Source of the DNA: an uncultured bacterium
Lineage (GTDB): Bacteria; Planctomycetota; JAJSAM01; JAJVHW01
Assembly: GCA_937996235.1 (NCBI GenBank)
Contig: CALKVK010000038.1
Location: 248,001 to 312,000 of the forward strand
DNA length: 64,000 nucleotides
Reading direction: 5' to 3'
Part shown: positions 33,444 through 41,775 of the stretch, in pieces
Layout of the letters: every line of letters starts with the position of its first letter
Numbering within the stretch: position 1 is the first letter of the stretch
Program-made: the position numbers and the translations under genes
The notes under the pieces: generated by a model
Told to the model about the DNA's origin: nothing
What the model saw: the letters and a program-made list of their open reading frames with translations, nothing else
Databases searched by the model: none

Positions 33444-33875
33444 CTAGCCAGGGTTCGCCGCGCGCTCCATGCGCACGTGGGGGATGTCGTCCTCCAGGAA
33501 CACGTCGCCGCGCGGCTCGAAGCCGTGCGACGCGTAGAAAACACGCAGGCGGTCCTGCGCGTTCAGCCACGACGCGCGCGGCCCGATGCGCTCGAGGCAC
33601 GCGCGCATGAGCTCGTGGCCGCGCCCGGTGCCGCGCACCGCGGCGCTCGTCACGACGCGCGTGATCTGCGGACCCGAGGGCGTCTCGACGATCCGCGCGT
33701 ACGCGACCAGCTCGCCGCCCTCGCGGCCGAGGACGTGCAGCGCGCCGGGGTCCCTGCCGTCCACGTCCTGGAACGCGCAGCGCTGCTCGACCACGAACAC
33801 CTCGGCGCGCAGGCGCAGCACGTCGTGCAGCTCCAGGGGCGTCAGGTCGTCGAACCGGACGAACGACACGTCCAC
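33444..33875 (-). CDS. GNAT acetyltransferase, ElaA-like
   Basis: A protein of 143 residues with the ElaA-type GNAT layout: ELHDVLRLRAEVFVVEQRCA and DVDGRD near the start, then ITRVVTSAAVRGTGRGHELM as the acetyl-CoA-binding strand and loop (R-x-x-G-x-G). It should transfer an acetyl group from acetyl-CoA in the cytoplasm; the acceptor is unknown. A GTG at 33875 is chosen; a second GTG two codons later is equally possible, and no Shine-Dalgarno sequence decides. CACACT lies seven bases before the first GTG and could be a weak -10 box. The phasin gene follows directly. Confidence 0.85.
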   Translation of the reverse strand: MDVSFVRFDDLTPLELHDVLRLRAEVFVVEQRCAFQDVDGRDPGALHVLGREGGELVAYARIVETPSGPQITRVVTSAAVRGTGRGHELMRACLERIGPRASWLNAQDRLRVFYASHGFEPRGDVFLEDDIPHVRMERAANPG

Positions 33876-33898
33876 GCGCGCCAGTGTGCCGCGTGCCG

Positions 33899-33904
33899 TA
33901 GCCT
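33899..33904 (+). promoter_or_regulatory. -10 box (TAGCCT) six bases before GTG: leaderless start
   Basis: TAGCCT-N6-GTG before the membrane protein gene at 33911, in the divergent gap with the GNAT gene. Confidence 0.6.
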
Positions 33905-33910
33905 CGCGCC

Positions 33911-34576
33911 GTGGAATCGTCCTCGCTGGGGTCCCGTGTGCTGCTGCTCGTGGCGCTCTCGACGGCGCCGACGATCCCGGTCGGCGTCGCGCTCCGCCGT
34001 CCCGTCCTCCCCGGCGGTGTGTGGGACGCGCTGCTCGAGATCCTCGTCTGCGGCGTCCCGGCGCTCGTCTGCGCCGCGCTGGTCGTCGCGGGGCTCGTCC
34101 GCTGGCTCGCGCGTCGACCGGGCCGCTTCGACGCGGGTGTCGGCGACGGCCTCGCGCGGACGGTCGCCTGCGCACCCGTCGGTCTCGCGTGCGGCTGGTA
34201 CGCCGGCTCGCTCCACGCGTGGGACGCTCTCGGCCCGCACACGGCCGCCGTCGGCGCCTACTTCGGACCTCTGCTGCTCGCGCTCGCGGCGTGCGCGTCG
34301 CGCGCTCCCGCCTGGATGGCCGCGGTCGACGCGACGCTCCTGACCGTCGGGGTCGAGCTCGGCGCGCAGAGCGGCAACTGGTGGTCGGCCGGTCGCGTCC
34401 GGTACTGGGACGACATCACCGTCACGGACGTCGCCTTCCTGGCGTGCACGTTCGTCGCGATCGCACTCTTCGCCGCCGCGCGCACGTACCGGCCGGGCTG
34501 GGCGGAACGGCTGCGTCGCCCCGAACGGCCGCCGCTCGGTCCGGACGGCGTCCCGCTGCCCCGCCGGGCGCCCTGA
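33911..34576 (+). CDS. hypothetical multi-pass membrane protein
   Basis: A protein of 221 residues with about five hydrophobic segments (near 8-30, 40-66, 84-100, 113-150 and 172-190). They are separated by basic loops, including RWLARRPGRFDAG and the basic C-terminal tail RLRRPERPPLGPDG. A motif SGNWWSAGRVRYWDDI lies near residues 156-171. No family is recognised. The GTG start follows a leaderless-type promoter. The stop lies 81 bases before the next gene, which has its own Shine-Dalgarno sequence. Confidence 0.7.
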   Translation: MESSSLGSRVLLLVALSTAPTIPVGVALRRPVLPGGVWDALLEILVCGVPALVCAALVVAGLVRWLARRPGRFDAGVGDGLARTVACAPVGLACGWYAGSLHAWDALGPHTAAVGAYFGPLLLALAACASRAPAWMAAVDATLLTVGVELGAQSGNWWSAGRVRYWDDITVTDVAFLACTFVAIALFAAARTYRPGWAERLRRPERPPLGPDGVPLPRRAP

Positions 34577-34657
34577 GACCGGACAGACGTGTTCGGTCGC
34601 GCGGGCGACGCCGATTCCCGTCTCCGGGCCCCGAATGCACCCGGCGGAGGAGACGAG

Positions 34658-36145
34658 ATGCGATCGACACGGACCACGCGCGCGGCGCTCGCCGCAGTCC
34701 TCGCGACGGCGGCGCTCTGCGTCGCGCACGACGGAGGCGCCGGCGGCGCCGCTCTCGCCGCGCCGACGAAGGCGGTCGCGAAGGCCGCGGCGAAGTCGGC
34801 GCTCGAGCGCGCCCGCGACGAGGCCGCGCGCGAGCTGCGGCTCGTGGACCGCGCCGCCGCGCGCGAGATCCGCGCCGCCACGAAGGCCGGGACGAAGCGC
34901 CTGCGCCTGCTCGGGAAGACGATCCGCGCGGGGCGGCCGCTCGACGCCTTCGCGCCTCCCGCCACGAGCCTCCGCAAGACCGGCAGCGGCGCGCTCGACC
35001 TGGTCACGGCGATGGAGATCCTCTTCGGCGTCACGACCGAGGCCGAGGACGCGGCGCGATTCGCAGCGCTCGACGCCGAGAGGGAGAAGGCGCGGCTGCT
35101 CGTCTCCATCGGCGACGACAACGGAGTCTCGCCGCTCGAGTTGCTCCCGCCGGACGACCAGGACGGCACCGCGCGCGAAGCCGTGGCGGCGGACGCGCGC
35201 CTGCGCGCCGAGGTCGCGAAGGTCGAGAGCATCGTGAGGGCCGAGCTGCCCGACCGCGGTCTCGTCGTCGGTCTCCACGTCGGCGCGCCCCCTTCGCTCG
35301 CGACCGCGCTCGCAGCGGAGATGGGCACGCCGGTGGCGCCGCTGCCGGAGCTGCGCTTCACGGTCGCGACCGACACGGGCGACGTGACCGTGCTCGTCTC
35401 CCCGGGCCAGGGCACGACCACCGCCGACGTGGACGTCGAGGGCATCCTGAAGGCGCTCGGCGGCGCGGCAGCTCCGATCGCGCTCGACGTCACGCCGTCG
35501 GCCGACCTGCGCTGGTGGTCGCTCGGCGCGACGGACCTCGAGCCGGGCGCGTACGCGCTGCAGATCGACATGGTGGACGGCGCGGAGCGCTGCTGCGTCG
35601 CCCGCAACGTGCTGTACGTGCCGGAGCCGCCGCCGCCCGCAGCCGGCGCGGCGCCGACCGACACGCGCCTCGACGTGACGTTCACGGGCGCCTACACCAT
35701 GCAGTTCACGCTGAACGACAGCAACGCGCAGTTCAACCGCGTCGTGCTCGACGGGAAGTCGGGCAACGTCGTCTACGCCGAGTTCGCGTGGCAGGGCATG
35801 GACGCCGCGAACACGGCCGCATCGTTCCAGCTCAACTTCGGCGCGAACGGCAAGTCGTACGACTCGGGGGCAGCGCTCTCGCTCGCGGGCGACGGCGACG
35901 ACGTCACGTCGTTCCAGCTCGGGCGCGTGGAGAACATGCTCTTCGTGGACCGCGGCACGCCGTTCGGAGCACAGGCGTTCGTGGACGGCACGCTGACGCT
36001 CTTCGACACGCAGGGCGGCGACTTCCTGCTGACGATCGACATCACGTGTCCCATCGTCGAGCGCACGGGCGACAGGACGACGCAGATCGCCACGGCGAAG
36101 GTCGTCGGCACGATCGCGGTGCCGATCTCGCGCGAGGTGGACTAG
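34658..36145 (+). CDS. large secreted protein with Ala/Lys-rich N-terminus and beta-rich body
   Basis: A protein of 495 residues with a signal peptide (about 1-35). Residues 37-90 are Ala/Lys/Arg-rich helix (TKAVAKAAAKSALERARDEA). A middle part follows with DDNGVSPLELLPPDDQDG, a possible calcium loop. From about residue 225 the protein is beta-rich (LPELRFTVATDTGDVTVLVS, LDVTFTGAYTMQFTLND, SFQLGRVENMLFVDRG). No enzyme motif is found. GGAGGAG precedes the ATG. Its TAG stop shares a CTAG palindrome with the stop of the convergent sigma factor gene. Confidence 0.7.
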   Translation: MRSTRTTRAALAAVLATAALCVAHDGGAGGAALAAPTKAVAKAAAKSALERARDEAARELRLVDRAAAREIRAATKAGTKRLRLLGKTIRAGRPLDAFAPPATSLRKTGSGALDLVTAMEILFGVTTEAEDAARFAALDAEREKARLLVSIGDDNGVSPLELLPPDDQDGTAREAVAADARLRAEVAKVESIVRAELPDRGLVVGLHVGAPPSLATALAAEMGTPVAPLPELRFTVATDTGDVTVLVSPGQGTTTADVDVEGILKALGGAAAPIALDVTPSADLRWWSLGATDLEPGAYALQIDMVDGAERCCVARNVLYVPEPPPPAAGAAPTDTRLDVTFTGAYTMQFTLNDSNAQFNRVVLDGKSGNVVYAEFAWQGMDAANTAASFQLNFGANGKSYDSGAALSLAGDGDDVTSFQLGRVENMLFVDRGTPFGAQAFVDGTLTLFDTQGGDFLLTIDITCPIVERTGDRTTQIATAKVVGTIAVPISREVD

Positions 36146-36714
36146 TCGACGCGCTCGCGCGTGAGCAGCGCGAAGCTCTTGCGGAAGCGGCCGAGCGCGC
36201 GCGACTGCGCGATGCGCGCCGCGTCGTACGCGAGGCCGAGGCGCTCCGCGACGTCGGCGATGGCGTCGCCGTCGCGGTACGCGATCACGAGCCGCTGGTC
36301 GCGCGGCGCGAGGAACGAGAGCGCCTTCATCGCGATCACGACCTGCTCGCGGCGCGCCGCGAACGTCGCGGGCCCGGTGCGCGCGCGAGCGGGCTCCGCG
36401 ACGGCGCGCGGATCCGAGGTCGCGTCCACGTCCGCCGCGGTGATGCGCAGGAGCGCGCCGCTCCGGCGCTTCAGTCGCGACCAGTGCCGCAGCCGGTCGG
36501 CCAGGTGCCCGCGCGCGAGCGTGAAGAGCCACGCGTCGAGCTCGCCCTCGCTGCGCAGCTCGAAGCGCGCGGCGCGGCGCAGCGCCGCGAGCTGCACGCC
36601 CTGCGCGAGGTCCTCGGCCGTCTCGAAGCGCAGCAGCCGCCCGCCGTGGCGCAGGCAGTAGCGCACGAGCTGTTCGTGGCGCGCGGCCAGGCGCTCCGCG
36701 AAGGCGGACGTCAC
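36142..36714 (-). CDS. ECF-type RNA polymerase sigma factor
   Basis: A protein of 190 residues. Sigma region 2 spans about 15-75 (ETAEDLAQGVQLAALRRAAR, then ELDAWLFTLARGHLADRLRH). Region 4 spans about 130-185 (KALSFLAPRDQRLVIAYRDG, then AIADVAERLGLAYDAARIAQ and SRALGRFRKSF). It directs RNA polymerase to a dedicated promoter set. Its GTG overlaps the TGA of the kinase gene as GTGA, so the two are translated from one mRNA. Sigma factors beside Ser/Thr kinases are typical of planctomycetes, where phosphorylation may control the sigma factor; that link is inferred here. No anti-sigma gene is adjacent. Confidence 0.9.
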   Translation of the reverse strand: MTSAFAERLAARHEQLVRYCLRHGGRLLRFETAEDLAQGVQLAALRRAARFELRSEGELDAWLFTLARGHLADRLRHWSRLKRRSGALLRITAADVDATSDPRAVAEPARARTGPATFAARREQVVIAMKALSFLAPRDQRLVIAYRDGDAIADVAERLGLAYDAARIAQSRALGRFRKSFALLTRERVD

Positions 36715-39644
36715 CGCGCGGCTCCGTCGCGCGGCCGTGCGACGAGCCGGAACCCCGACTCGCCGCTCGCGCTCGAAGGCACCGCGCCGCTGCCGCCCGA
36801 GACCTTGAAGAGGTCGCGCCGCGCCTGCGCCCACGAGCCGCCGCCGAGCCGCCGGTGCGCGTGCCCCTCGCCCCACCAGTCGTCGAGCCACTCGGCGGCG
36901 CCGCCGCTCATGTCGAGCACGCCCATCGGCGACTCGTCCACGGGGTAGCTCAGCACGCGCTCGATCTCCGGCCGTTCGCGCGCGTAGCAGGAGCTCACCC
37001 ACCCGGGCCAGAACACGTTGCCGAAGGCGAAGTCGCGGTCGGCGCTGCCCTCGCCCGCGATCACCCACTCGCGATACGTCGGGAGCGCGATCACGAGGTC
37101 GTCGCGCCCGAGCCTCCCGGCGAACCACGCGGCGTAGGCGACGGCGTCGTCGTACGACACGCCCACCACGGGCCATGCGGGGTCCCAGTCGTCGGCGAGT
37201 GCGAAGCGGCCGTCCGCGCCGCGCGGCCACCAGCCGCCCGCCGCGGCGTTGTCGCGGTCGCGCGGAAAGCGCGTGGGCGCCGCGGCGGCGTCGATCGTCG
37301 CGCGCGTGGCGGGGTCGTTCAGGAACTCGAGGTACTCGGCGCACGTCACCTCGCGGTCCATGATCCAGAACGCGCGCCGCGCGACCTCGACGCGCGAGAG
37401 CGGAACGTCGGTCCCGACGGCGCTCGCGCCGCGCCCCTCGACGAACGTGAAGCCGGGCGGCGACGTGCCGGTCGCGTGGAGCGGCAGGTGCAGCGCGAGC
37501 ACGGCGGTCGGCGCGCCGGGGCCGACCGCGAACGCGACGCGACGCGGCTCGCGCCCCGGCGCGCACACGAGCGCGAGGTAGGAGCCCGCCTCGAGCGGGA
37601 GCGCCGCGAGCGGCGTGGCTCCGACACGGCACGCGGCAGAGACCGCGAGCGGCGCGGCCGTGGGGCGCAGCACGACGCCGCGTGGGAGCGGCGCCGCCGA
37701 GAGCACGTCGTCGTGCACCGATGAGACGACCGTGCCGGGTCGCGCGCGCTCGAGCAACGCGCGCACGTTGTCGCGCGTCACCGCGACGCCTTCGACGGCG
37801 ACGACGACGTCCTCGACCGCGAACGTCTCCGCGCCCCGCGCGACCCGCAGCGCGAACGCCCCCGGAGCGACGTTCCGCGACGCCGCGCCGACGGGAACCG
37901 GGACCAGCCGCCGCGCCGCGAACGGCTCGACCTCCGCCAGTTCGCGGTAGCGGAACAGGTACACGTCGGCGCCGGGCGGGTCGCTCGTGAGCGTCACGTG
38001 CCCCGTGCCGATCAGGAGTTCGCGCAGCGTGCCGTCGTCGTCGAGCGCGCGCGCGGCGTCGGCGTAGTACGCGGCCTCGGCCGCGCGCCGGCGGCGGCTC
38101 GCCTCGCGCGAGCGCTCCACGAACAGCTCGCCGCGCACGGCGTCGGCGCCCTCGATCGCCGGGTCGAGCCGCTCCGCACGGCGCACCAGCTCGAGCGCGC
38201 CGTGGAACGCCTGTTCGCGCTCGAGCTCGAGGCGCGCGACCTCCGCCTGGTGGCGCCAGAGCAGGTCCTCGTCGTCGCGGCCGAGGTGGTGCGACTCGCT
38301 CCAGCGCAGCGTGTCGGCGATGCGTGTCTCGAGCGGCAGCGTCGCCGCGTGGCGCTCGCGCATCGACCGGAGCGCACGACGCGCCTCGTCGAGCGCCACC
38401 TGCGCATCCGCGCGGCGCGTCTCGCGCTCGGCGATGCGCGCGGCGGCGAGCACGCTGACGCCCGTCAGCGCCGCCGCGCCGAGCAGCGCGAGCGCGGTCG
38501 CCGCCGCGCGGTGGCGCCGGCACCACTCCGCCCCGCGTCGCAGCGCACCCGGAGGCCGCGCGCTGACGGGCCGCATCGCCGCAAGCGCGTGCAGGTCGTC
38601 CGCGAACGCCGCGGCCGACGCGTAGCGCCGCGCGGGATCGCGCTCGAGCGCCTTCAGCAGCACCGTCTCGAGGTCGCGCGAGAGCGCGGGCACGAGACGC
38701 CGCGGCGCGAGCGGCTGCCCGTGCAGCGCGTGGTGGAGCACCTGCTCGAGCGTCCCGGCCGGCCGCGGCGTCCGTCCCGTCAGGCACTCGTAGAGCGTCG
38801 CGCCGAGACCGTAGACGTCGGCGCGCGCGTCGGCGTCCGCGCGGGCGCCGCCGGCGATCTGCTCCGGCGCGGCGTAGAGCGCCGTGCCGACGAAGGGGCC
38901 GGTGCGGGTCAGCCCGGCCGCGCCCTCCTCGTGCGCGATGCCGAAGTCGAGCAGCTTCGGCTCGTCGTCGGGCGTGATGCGCACGTTCCCCGGCTTCACG
39001 TCGCGGTGCACGACGCCGCGTGCGTGCGCCGCCGCGAGGGCGCGCGCCAGCTTCTCCCCCCACCGCACGACCCGCGTCGGCGGCAGCAGCGCGCCGCGCG
39101 CCCGGGCCTCCTCGAGCAGCGCGTCGAGGTCGCGTCCCTCGACGTACTCCATCGCGAGGTAGCGCACGTCCCCCTCGCGGCCCGCCTCGAGCACCGTCAC
39201 GACGTTCGGGTGCCGCAGCTTCGCGAGCGTCTGCGCCTCGCGGTCGAAGCGCGCGAGCGCCGCCTCGGAGCCGCGCAGCTCCGCGCGCACGACCTTCAAC
39301 GCGACGTGCCGCGCCAGATCCTCCTGCTCCGCGAGGAACACCGTGCCCATGCCGCCCTCGTCGAGGCGGCGCAGCAGCCGGTAGCGCCCGACGCGCTCGA
39401 ACGGCAGCCCCGGCTCCGCCTCCTCACGTGCCGGCCCCCGCGGACCGCCCCGCCGCAGCTCCGCGGCGAGCCCCTCGAGCCGCGCCAGCAGCGCCGCGTC
39501 GGCGCAGCCGCGCGCCGCGAGGAACGCCGCGGGGTCCGCGTCCACCCCGTCGAGCGCCAGGTCCAGGTACGCGTCGAACAGCTCCTCGCCGCCGTCCGCA
39601 CCCGCGTCCGCTCCGTCGGCTCCGTGCGCGCTCCGGTCCGCCAC
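36711..39644 (-). CDS. Ser/Thr protein kinase with membrane segment and SUMF1-like C-terminal domain
   Basis: A protein of 977 residues from the GTG at 39644. The Hanks-type kinase domain spans about 87-360: LDEGGMGTVFLAE glycine loop, K117 in HVALKVV, HRDVKPGN at 213-220, DFG at 233-235 and APE at 259-261. A membrane helix lies at about 379-401. Helical sequence follows, then a PEGA-like part (GHVTLTSDPPGADVYLFRY) and a formylglycine-enzyme-like domain (about 740-977: FWIMDREVTCAEYLEFLND, GGAAEWLDDWW, SGFRLVARP). That domain lacks the catalytic Cys pair, so it is probably a sensor or binding domain. A TAGAGT -10 box seven bases before this GTG supports the start over an ATG at 39695. Confidence 0.92.
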   Translation of the reverse strand: MADRSAHGADGADAGADGGEELFDAYLDLALDGVDADPAAFLAARGCADAALLARLEGLAAELRRGGPRGPAREEAEPGLPFERVGRYRLLRRLDEGGMGTVFLAEQEDLARHVALKVVRAELRGSEAALARFDREAQTLAKLRHPNVVTVLEAGREGDVRYLAMEYVEGRDLDALLEEARARGALLPPTRVVRWGEKLARALAAAHARGVVHRDVKPGNVRITPDDEPKLLDFGIAHEEGAAGLTRTGPFVGTALYAAPEQIAGGARADADARADVYGLGATLYECLTGRTPRPAGTLEQVLHHALHGQPLAPRRLVPALSRDLETVLLKALERDPARRYASAAAFADDLHALAAMRPVSARPPGALRRGAEWCRRHRAAATALALLGAAALTGVSVLAAARIAERETRRADAQVALDEARRALRSMRERHAATLPLETRIADTLRWSESHHLGRDDEDLLWRHQAEVARLELEREQAFHGALELVRRAERLDPAIEGADAVRGELFVERSREASRRRRAAEAAYYADAARALDDDGTLRELLIGTGHVTLTSDPPGADVYLFRYRELAEVEPFAARRLVPVPVGAASRNVAPGAFALRVARGAETFAVEDVVVAVEGVAVTRDNVRALLERARPGTVVSSVHDDVLSAAPLPRGVVLRPTAAPLAVSAACRVGATPLAALPLEAGSYLALVCAPGREPRRVAFAVGPGAPTAVLALHLPLHATGTSPPGFTFVEGRGASAVGTDVPLSRVEVARRAFWIMDREVTCAEYLEFLNDPATRATIDAAAAPTRFPRDRDNAAAGGWWPRGADGRFALADDWDPAWPVVGVSYDDAVAYAAWFAGRLGRDDLVIALPTYREWVIAGEGSADRDFAFGNVFWPGWVSSCYARERPEIERVLSYPVDESPMGVLDMSGGAAEWLDDWWGEGHAHRRLGGGSWAQARRDLFKVSGGSGAVPSSASGESGFRLVARPRDGAAR

Positions 39645-39651
39645 CCGGCCG

Positions 39652-39657
39652 ACTCTA
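39652..39657 (-). promoter_or_regulatory. -10 box (TAGAGT) seven bases before GTG: leaderless start
   Basis: TAGAGT-N7-GTG before the kinase gene. It is the main evidence for choosing the GTG at 39644. Confidence 0.5.
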
Positions 39658-39734
39658 CCGGCCGCCCCGTGCGAGCGTGACTGCCGGGTCCGCATCGACC
39701 CCGCGAGACGCGCGCGGGGCTCGCGCTCCGCTGC

Positions 39735-39740
39735 TACGAT
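39735..39740 (+). promoter_or_regulatory. -10 box (TACGAT) for the small gene at 39760
   Basis: TACGAT, 20 bases before the TTG at 39760. Transcription would start near 39747, downstream of the ATG at 39739, which rules that ATG out. GGGAGG follows within the short leader. Confidence 0.45.
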
Positions 39741-39759
39741 GCCGCCCTGGGAGGCGGCC

Positions 39760-40002
39760 TTGCAGCAGCGGGACGACGGGATCTTCGTCAGCATCCACAT
39801 GGCGGACGGGACGACGGTGACGGGGTTCGCCGCCGGGGCCGACTCGCCGAACGACTTCTGGACGAAGTTCCGGACGCAGCTCGTGCGGGTCGAGGGCGCC
39901 GAGGTGCTCGCGCCGGGCGCGGACCACGGCGGGCGGCGGATCGCGACCCTCTACGTCAACCGCGACCAGATCGCACTGGTCACGGTCATCGCCAACACCT
40001 AG
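39760..40002 (+). CDS. small hypothetical protein, possibly SH3-like
   Basis: An 80-residue protein starting at TTG with GGGAGG upstream (MQQRDDGIFVSIHMADGTTV). The sequence alternates short beta strands (FVSIHMADGTTVTGFAAG, RIATLYVNRDQIALVTVIA), which suggests a small beta barrel; the ending VNRDQIALV resembles small LSm/SH3-like proteins of unknown function. There is no signal peptide or membrane segment. An ATG seven codons upstream in the same frame lies inside the -10 box and is unlikely. It is divergent from the kinase gene; a link between them is not shown. Confidence 0.65.
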   Translation: MQQRDDGIFVSIHMADGTTVTGFAAGADSPNDFWTKFRTQLVRVEGAEVLAPGADHGGRRIATLYVNRDQIALVTVIANT

Positions 40003-40116
40003 CGGTCGGACGCGAACCGTCGCGGCGGCCACAGCGCCGCTGCTCGGGCGCAGCCCTACCGGGCGAGCGCCCCCCGGCTCGGCGGACACGGACCGGCCGC
40101 GCGGACACGGACCGGT

Positions 40117-40710
40117 TCAGCGCGCGAGCTCGGTCTCGATGGCGCTGCGGAGCGCGGGGTCGTCGGGCGCGACGTTGCTCGGGTAGAAGGCGACGGCGCG
40201 TCCGTCCTTCCCGACGAGGTACTTGCCGAAGTTCCAGCCGGGGAGCTTGCCCGTCGCGGCCGAGAGGAACGCGAAGACGGGCGACTGGCCCTCGCCCGTC
40301 TTCACGCGCACCTTCGCCGCGAGCGGGAACGTGACGCCGAAGCGCTGCGTGCAGAACTGCCGGATCGCCGCGGCGTCGCCCGGCTCCTGCCCGCCGAAGT
40401 CGTCGCACGGGAACCCGACGACGGCGAAGCCGCGCGGCGCGTACGCGCGATGGAGTTCCTCGAGCCCCTCGTACTGCGGCGTGTAGCCGCACTCGCTCGC
40501 GGTGTTGACCACGAGCAGCACCTTGCCCGCGTCCTCGGCGAAGGAGTGGGTGCCGCCCTCGAGCGTCTCGTACGTCAGCGCGTGCAGGCTGCCCGCCTGC
40601 GCCTCCGGCTTCTTCTCCACGTCGTCCTCCAGGAAGTGCGAGCACGCCGTGAGCGCCAGCAGCGCCACGCCGACCGCGATCCGTCCTCCGAAGCGTCGCA
40701 GCGTCGTCAT
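40117..40710 (-). CDS. glutathione peroxidase family lipoprotein
   Basis: A protein of 197 residues with a lipobox (LLALTAC, Cys 23). The glutathione peroxidase fold is clear: VLLVVNTASECGYTPQYEGL with the peroxidatic Cys at 74, FPCDDFGGQEPGD, and WNFGKYLVGKDGRAV with the catalytic Trp and Asn. Bacterial members usually act as thioredoxin-dependent peroxidases on hydrogen peroxide or lipid peroxides. Lipoprotein anchoring places it at the periplasmic side of a membrane. Together with the di-heme peroxidase at 5101 it indicates peroxide defence in the envelope. No nearby gene is obviously coupled. Confidence 0.92.
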   Translation of the reverse strand: MTTLRRFGGRIAVGVALLALTACSHFLEDDVEKKPEAQAGSLHALTYETLEGGTHSFAEDAGKVLLVVNTASECGYTPQYEGLEELHRAYAPRGFAVVGFPCDDFGGQEPGDAAAIRQFCTQRFGVTFPLAAKVRVKTGEGQSPVFAFLSAATGKLPGWNFGKYLVGKDGRAVAFYPSNVAPDDPALRSAIETELAR

Positions 40711-40814
40711 ACGAGGCGTCGGAACGCGCGACGGGCGCCGTCACGTCCCGCGCATCTCCCGCCCACGCTCCACGCGCGTTCCGCGGTGATGTGGCGCGCC
40801 ACGGCGACCTCGTG

Positions 40815-40821
40815 TAGCCCT
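40815..40821 (+). promoter_or_regulatory. -10-like box (TAGCCCT) before ATG: possible leaderless start
   Basis: TAGCCCT ends seven bases before the ATG at 40829. It departs from TAnnnT by one inserted base, so it is weaker than the other leaderless cases. Confidence 0.35.
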
Positions 40822-40828
40822 GGCTCCG

Positions 40829-41749
40829 ATGAGCGCGGCCGCCTCTCTGCTCGCCCTGAAGCGGTTCGTGCCGCGGTCGTGGAAGGACCGCGTGCGCACG
40901 GAGCGGGAGTGGTGGCGCTTCGTGCTCGGCGACGGACGCGCGATCCGCAGCGGGCGCGTGCCGGTGGTCGTCGTCTACACGATGGGCAAGGTGGGCTCGA
41001 CCGCCCTCGTCACGGCGCTCGAGGCGGCGGGCGTGCGCCCCGTCCTCCACGTGCACGAGATCGTGCCCGCGAACGTGGACGCCGTGCGCCGCTTCTACGC
41101 GGCCGAGTCGAAGCGCATGCGGACGCGCGTGCCGGTGGACCGCCTGCGGCTGCGGCTCCACGACTGGACGTGGAAGCACGTCGCCGTGCGCGACCGCCCG
41201 GCGAAGTGGATCACGGTCGTGCGGCGCCCGCTCGACCGCGAGGTCTCGACGGCGATCCACAACCTCCGCTGGCTGCTCGGCGACGAGTACGAGGGGCTGC
41301 GCGAGGTCCCGGCGGAGATCGCCCGGCGGCTGGTGGAGCGCATGCGCACGGGCTTCCGGGGCGGCGGCCGCACGACTCTCGACTGGTTCGACACGGAGCT
41401 GCGCGCCGCGCTCGGCGTGGACGTCTACGCGCAGCCGTTTCCGCACGAGGCGGGCTACGCCGTGCTGCGGCAGGGCGCCGTGGAGCTGCTGGTGCTCAAG
41501 CTCGAGACCGACGACGCCGTGAAGGAGCGCGCGCTCGCGGAGTTCCTGGGCGTGCCGGGCGTCTCGATCCCGCGCGCGAACGTCTCGGCCGAACGCGACG
41601 ACGCCGCCGCGCACGCCGGGCTGCGCGAGCACCTGCGACTCCCCGACGACGTGCTCGCGCGCTTCCTCGACGCGCGCTACACGCGCCACTTCCACACGCC
41701 GGAGGAGATCGAGGCGATGCGCGCACGGTGGTCGGAGCGCACCGCATGA
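40829..41749 (+). CDS. sulfotransferase-like protein (NKWYS/capsular synthesis type)
   Basis: A protein of 306 residues. The segment VVVVYTMGKVGSTALVTALE (about 47-66) matches the PAPS-binding loop of sulfotransferase-fold proteins and the putative capsular polysaccharide synthesis (NKWYS) family, which carries the MGKVGS signature. A second motif, WITVVRRPLDREVSTAIHN (about 129-147), fits the 3'-phosphate-binding segment (R-x-P-x-x-R-x-x-S). It probably transfers sulfate, or a related group, to a surface polysaccharide in the cytoplasm. There is no signal peptide. No polysaccharide gene cluster is visible around it, so its substrate is unknown. Confidence 0.75.
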   Translation: MSAAASLLALKRFVPRSWKDRVRTEREWWRFVLGDGRAIRSGRVPVVVVYTMGKVGSTALVTALEAAGVRPVLHVHEIVPANVDAVRRFYAAESKRMRTRVPVDRLRLRLHDWTWKHVAVRDRPAKWITVVRRPLDREVSTAIHNLRWLLGDEYEGLREVPAEIARRLVERMRTGFRGGGRTTLDWFDTELRAALGVDVYAQPFPHEAGYAVLRQGAVELLVLKLETDDAVKERALAEFLGVPGVSIPRANVSAERDDAAAHAGLREHLRLPDDVLARFLDARYTRHFHTPEEIEAMRARWSERTA

Positions 41750-41775
41750 GCGCGTGACCGGGCGAGCGCGCGGCG

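Noticed and set aside
39693..39695. ATG as the start of the Ser/Thr kinase gene
   Set aside because: The extra residues (MRTRQSRSHGAAGRVGR) look non-coding and would span the TAGAGT box. The GTG at 39644 has the N7 spacing seen at other genes.
39739..39741. ATG as the start of the small gene ending at 40002
   Set aside because: It overlaps the TACGAT -10 box, so it would lie upstream of the transcription start. A TTG at 39760 has GGGAGG in front of it.
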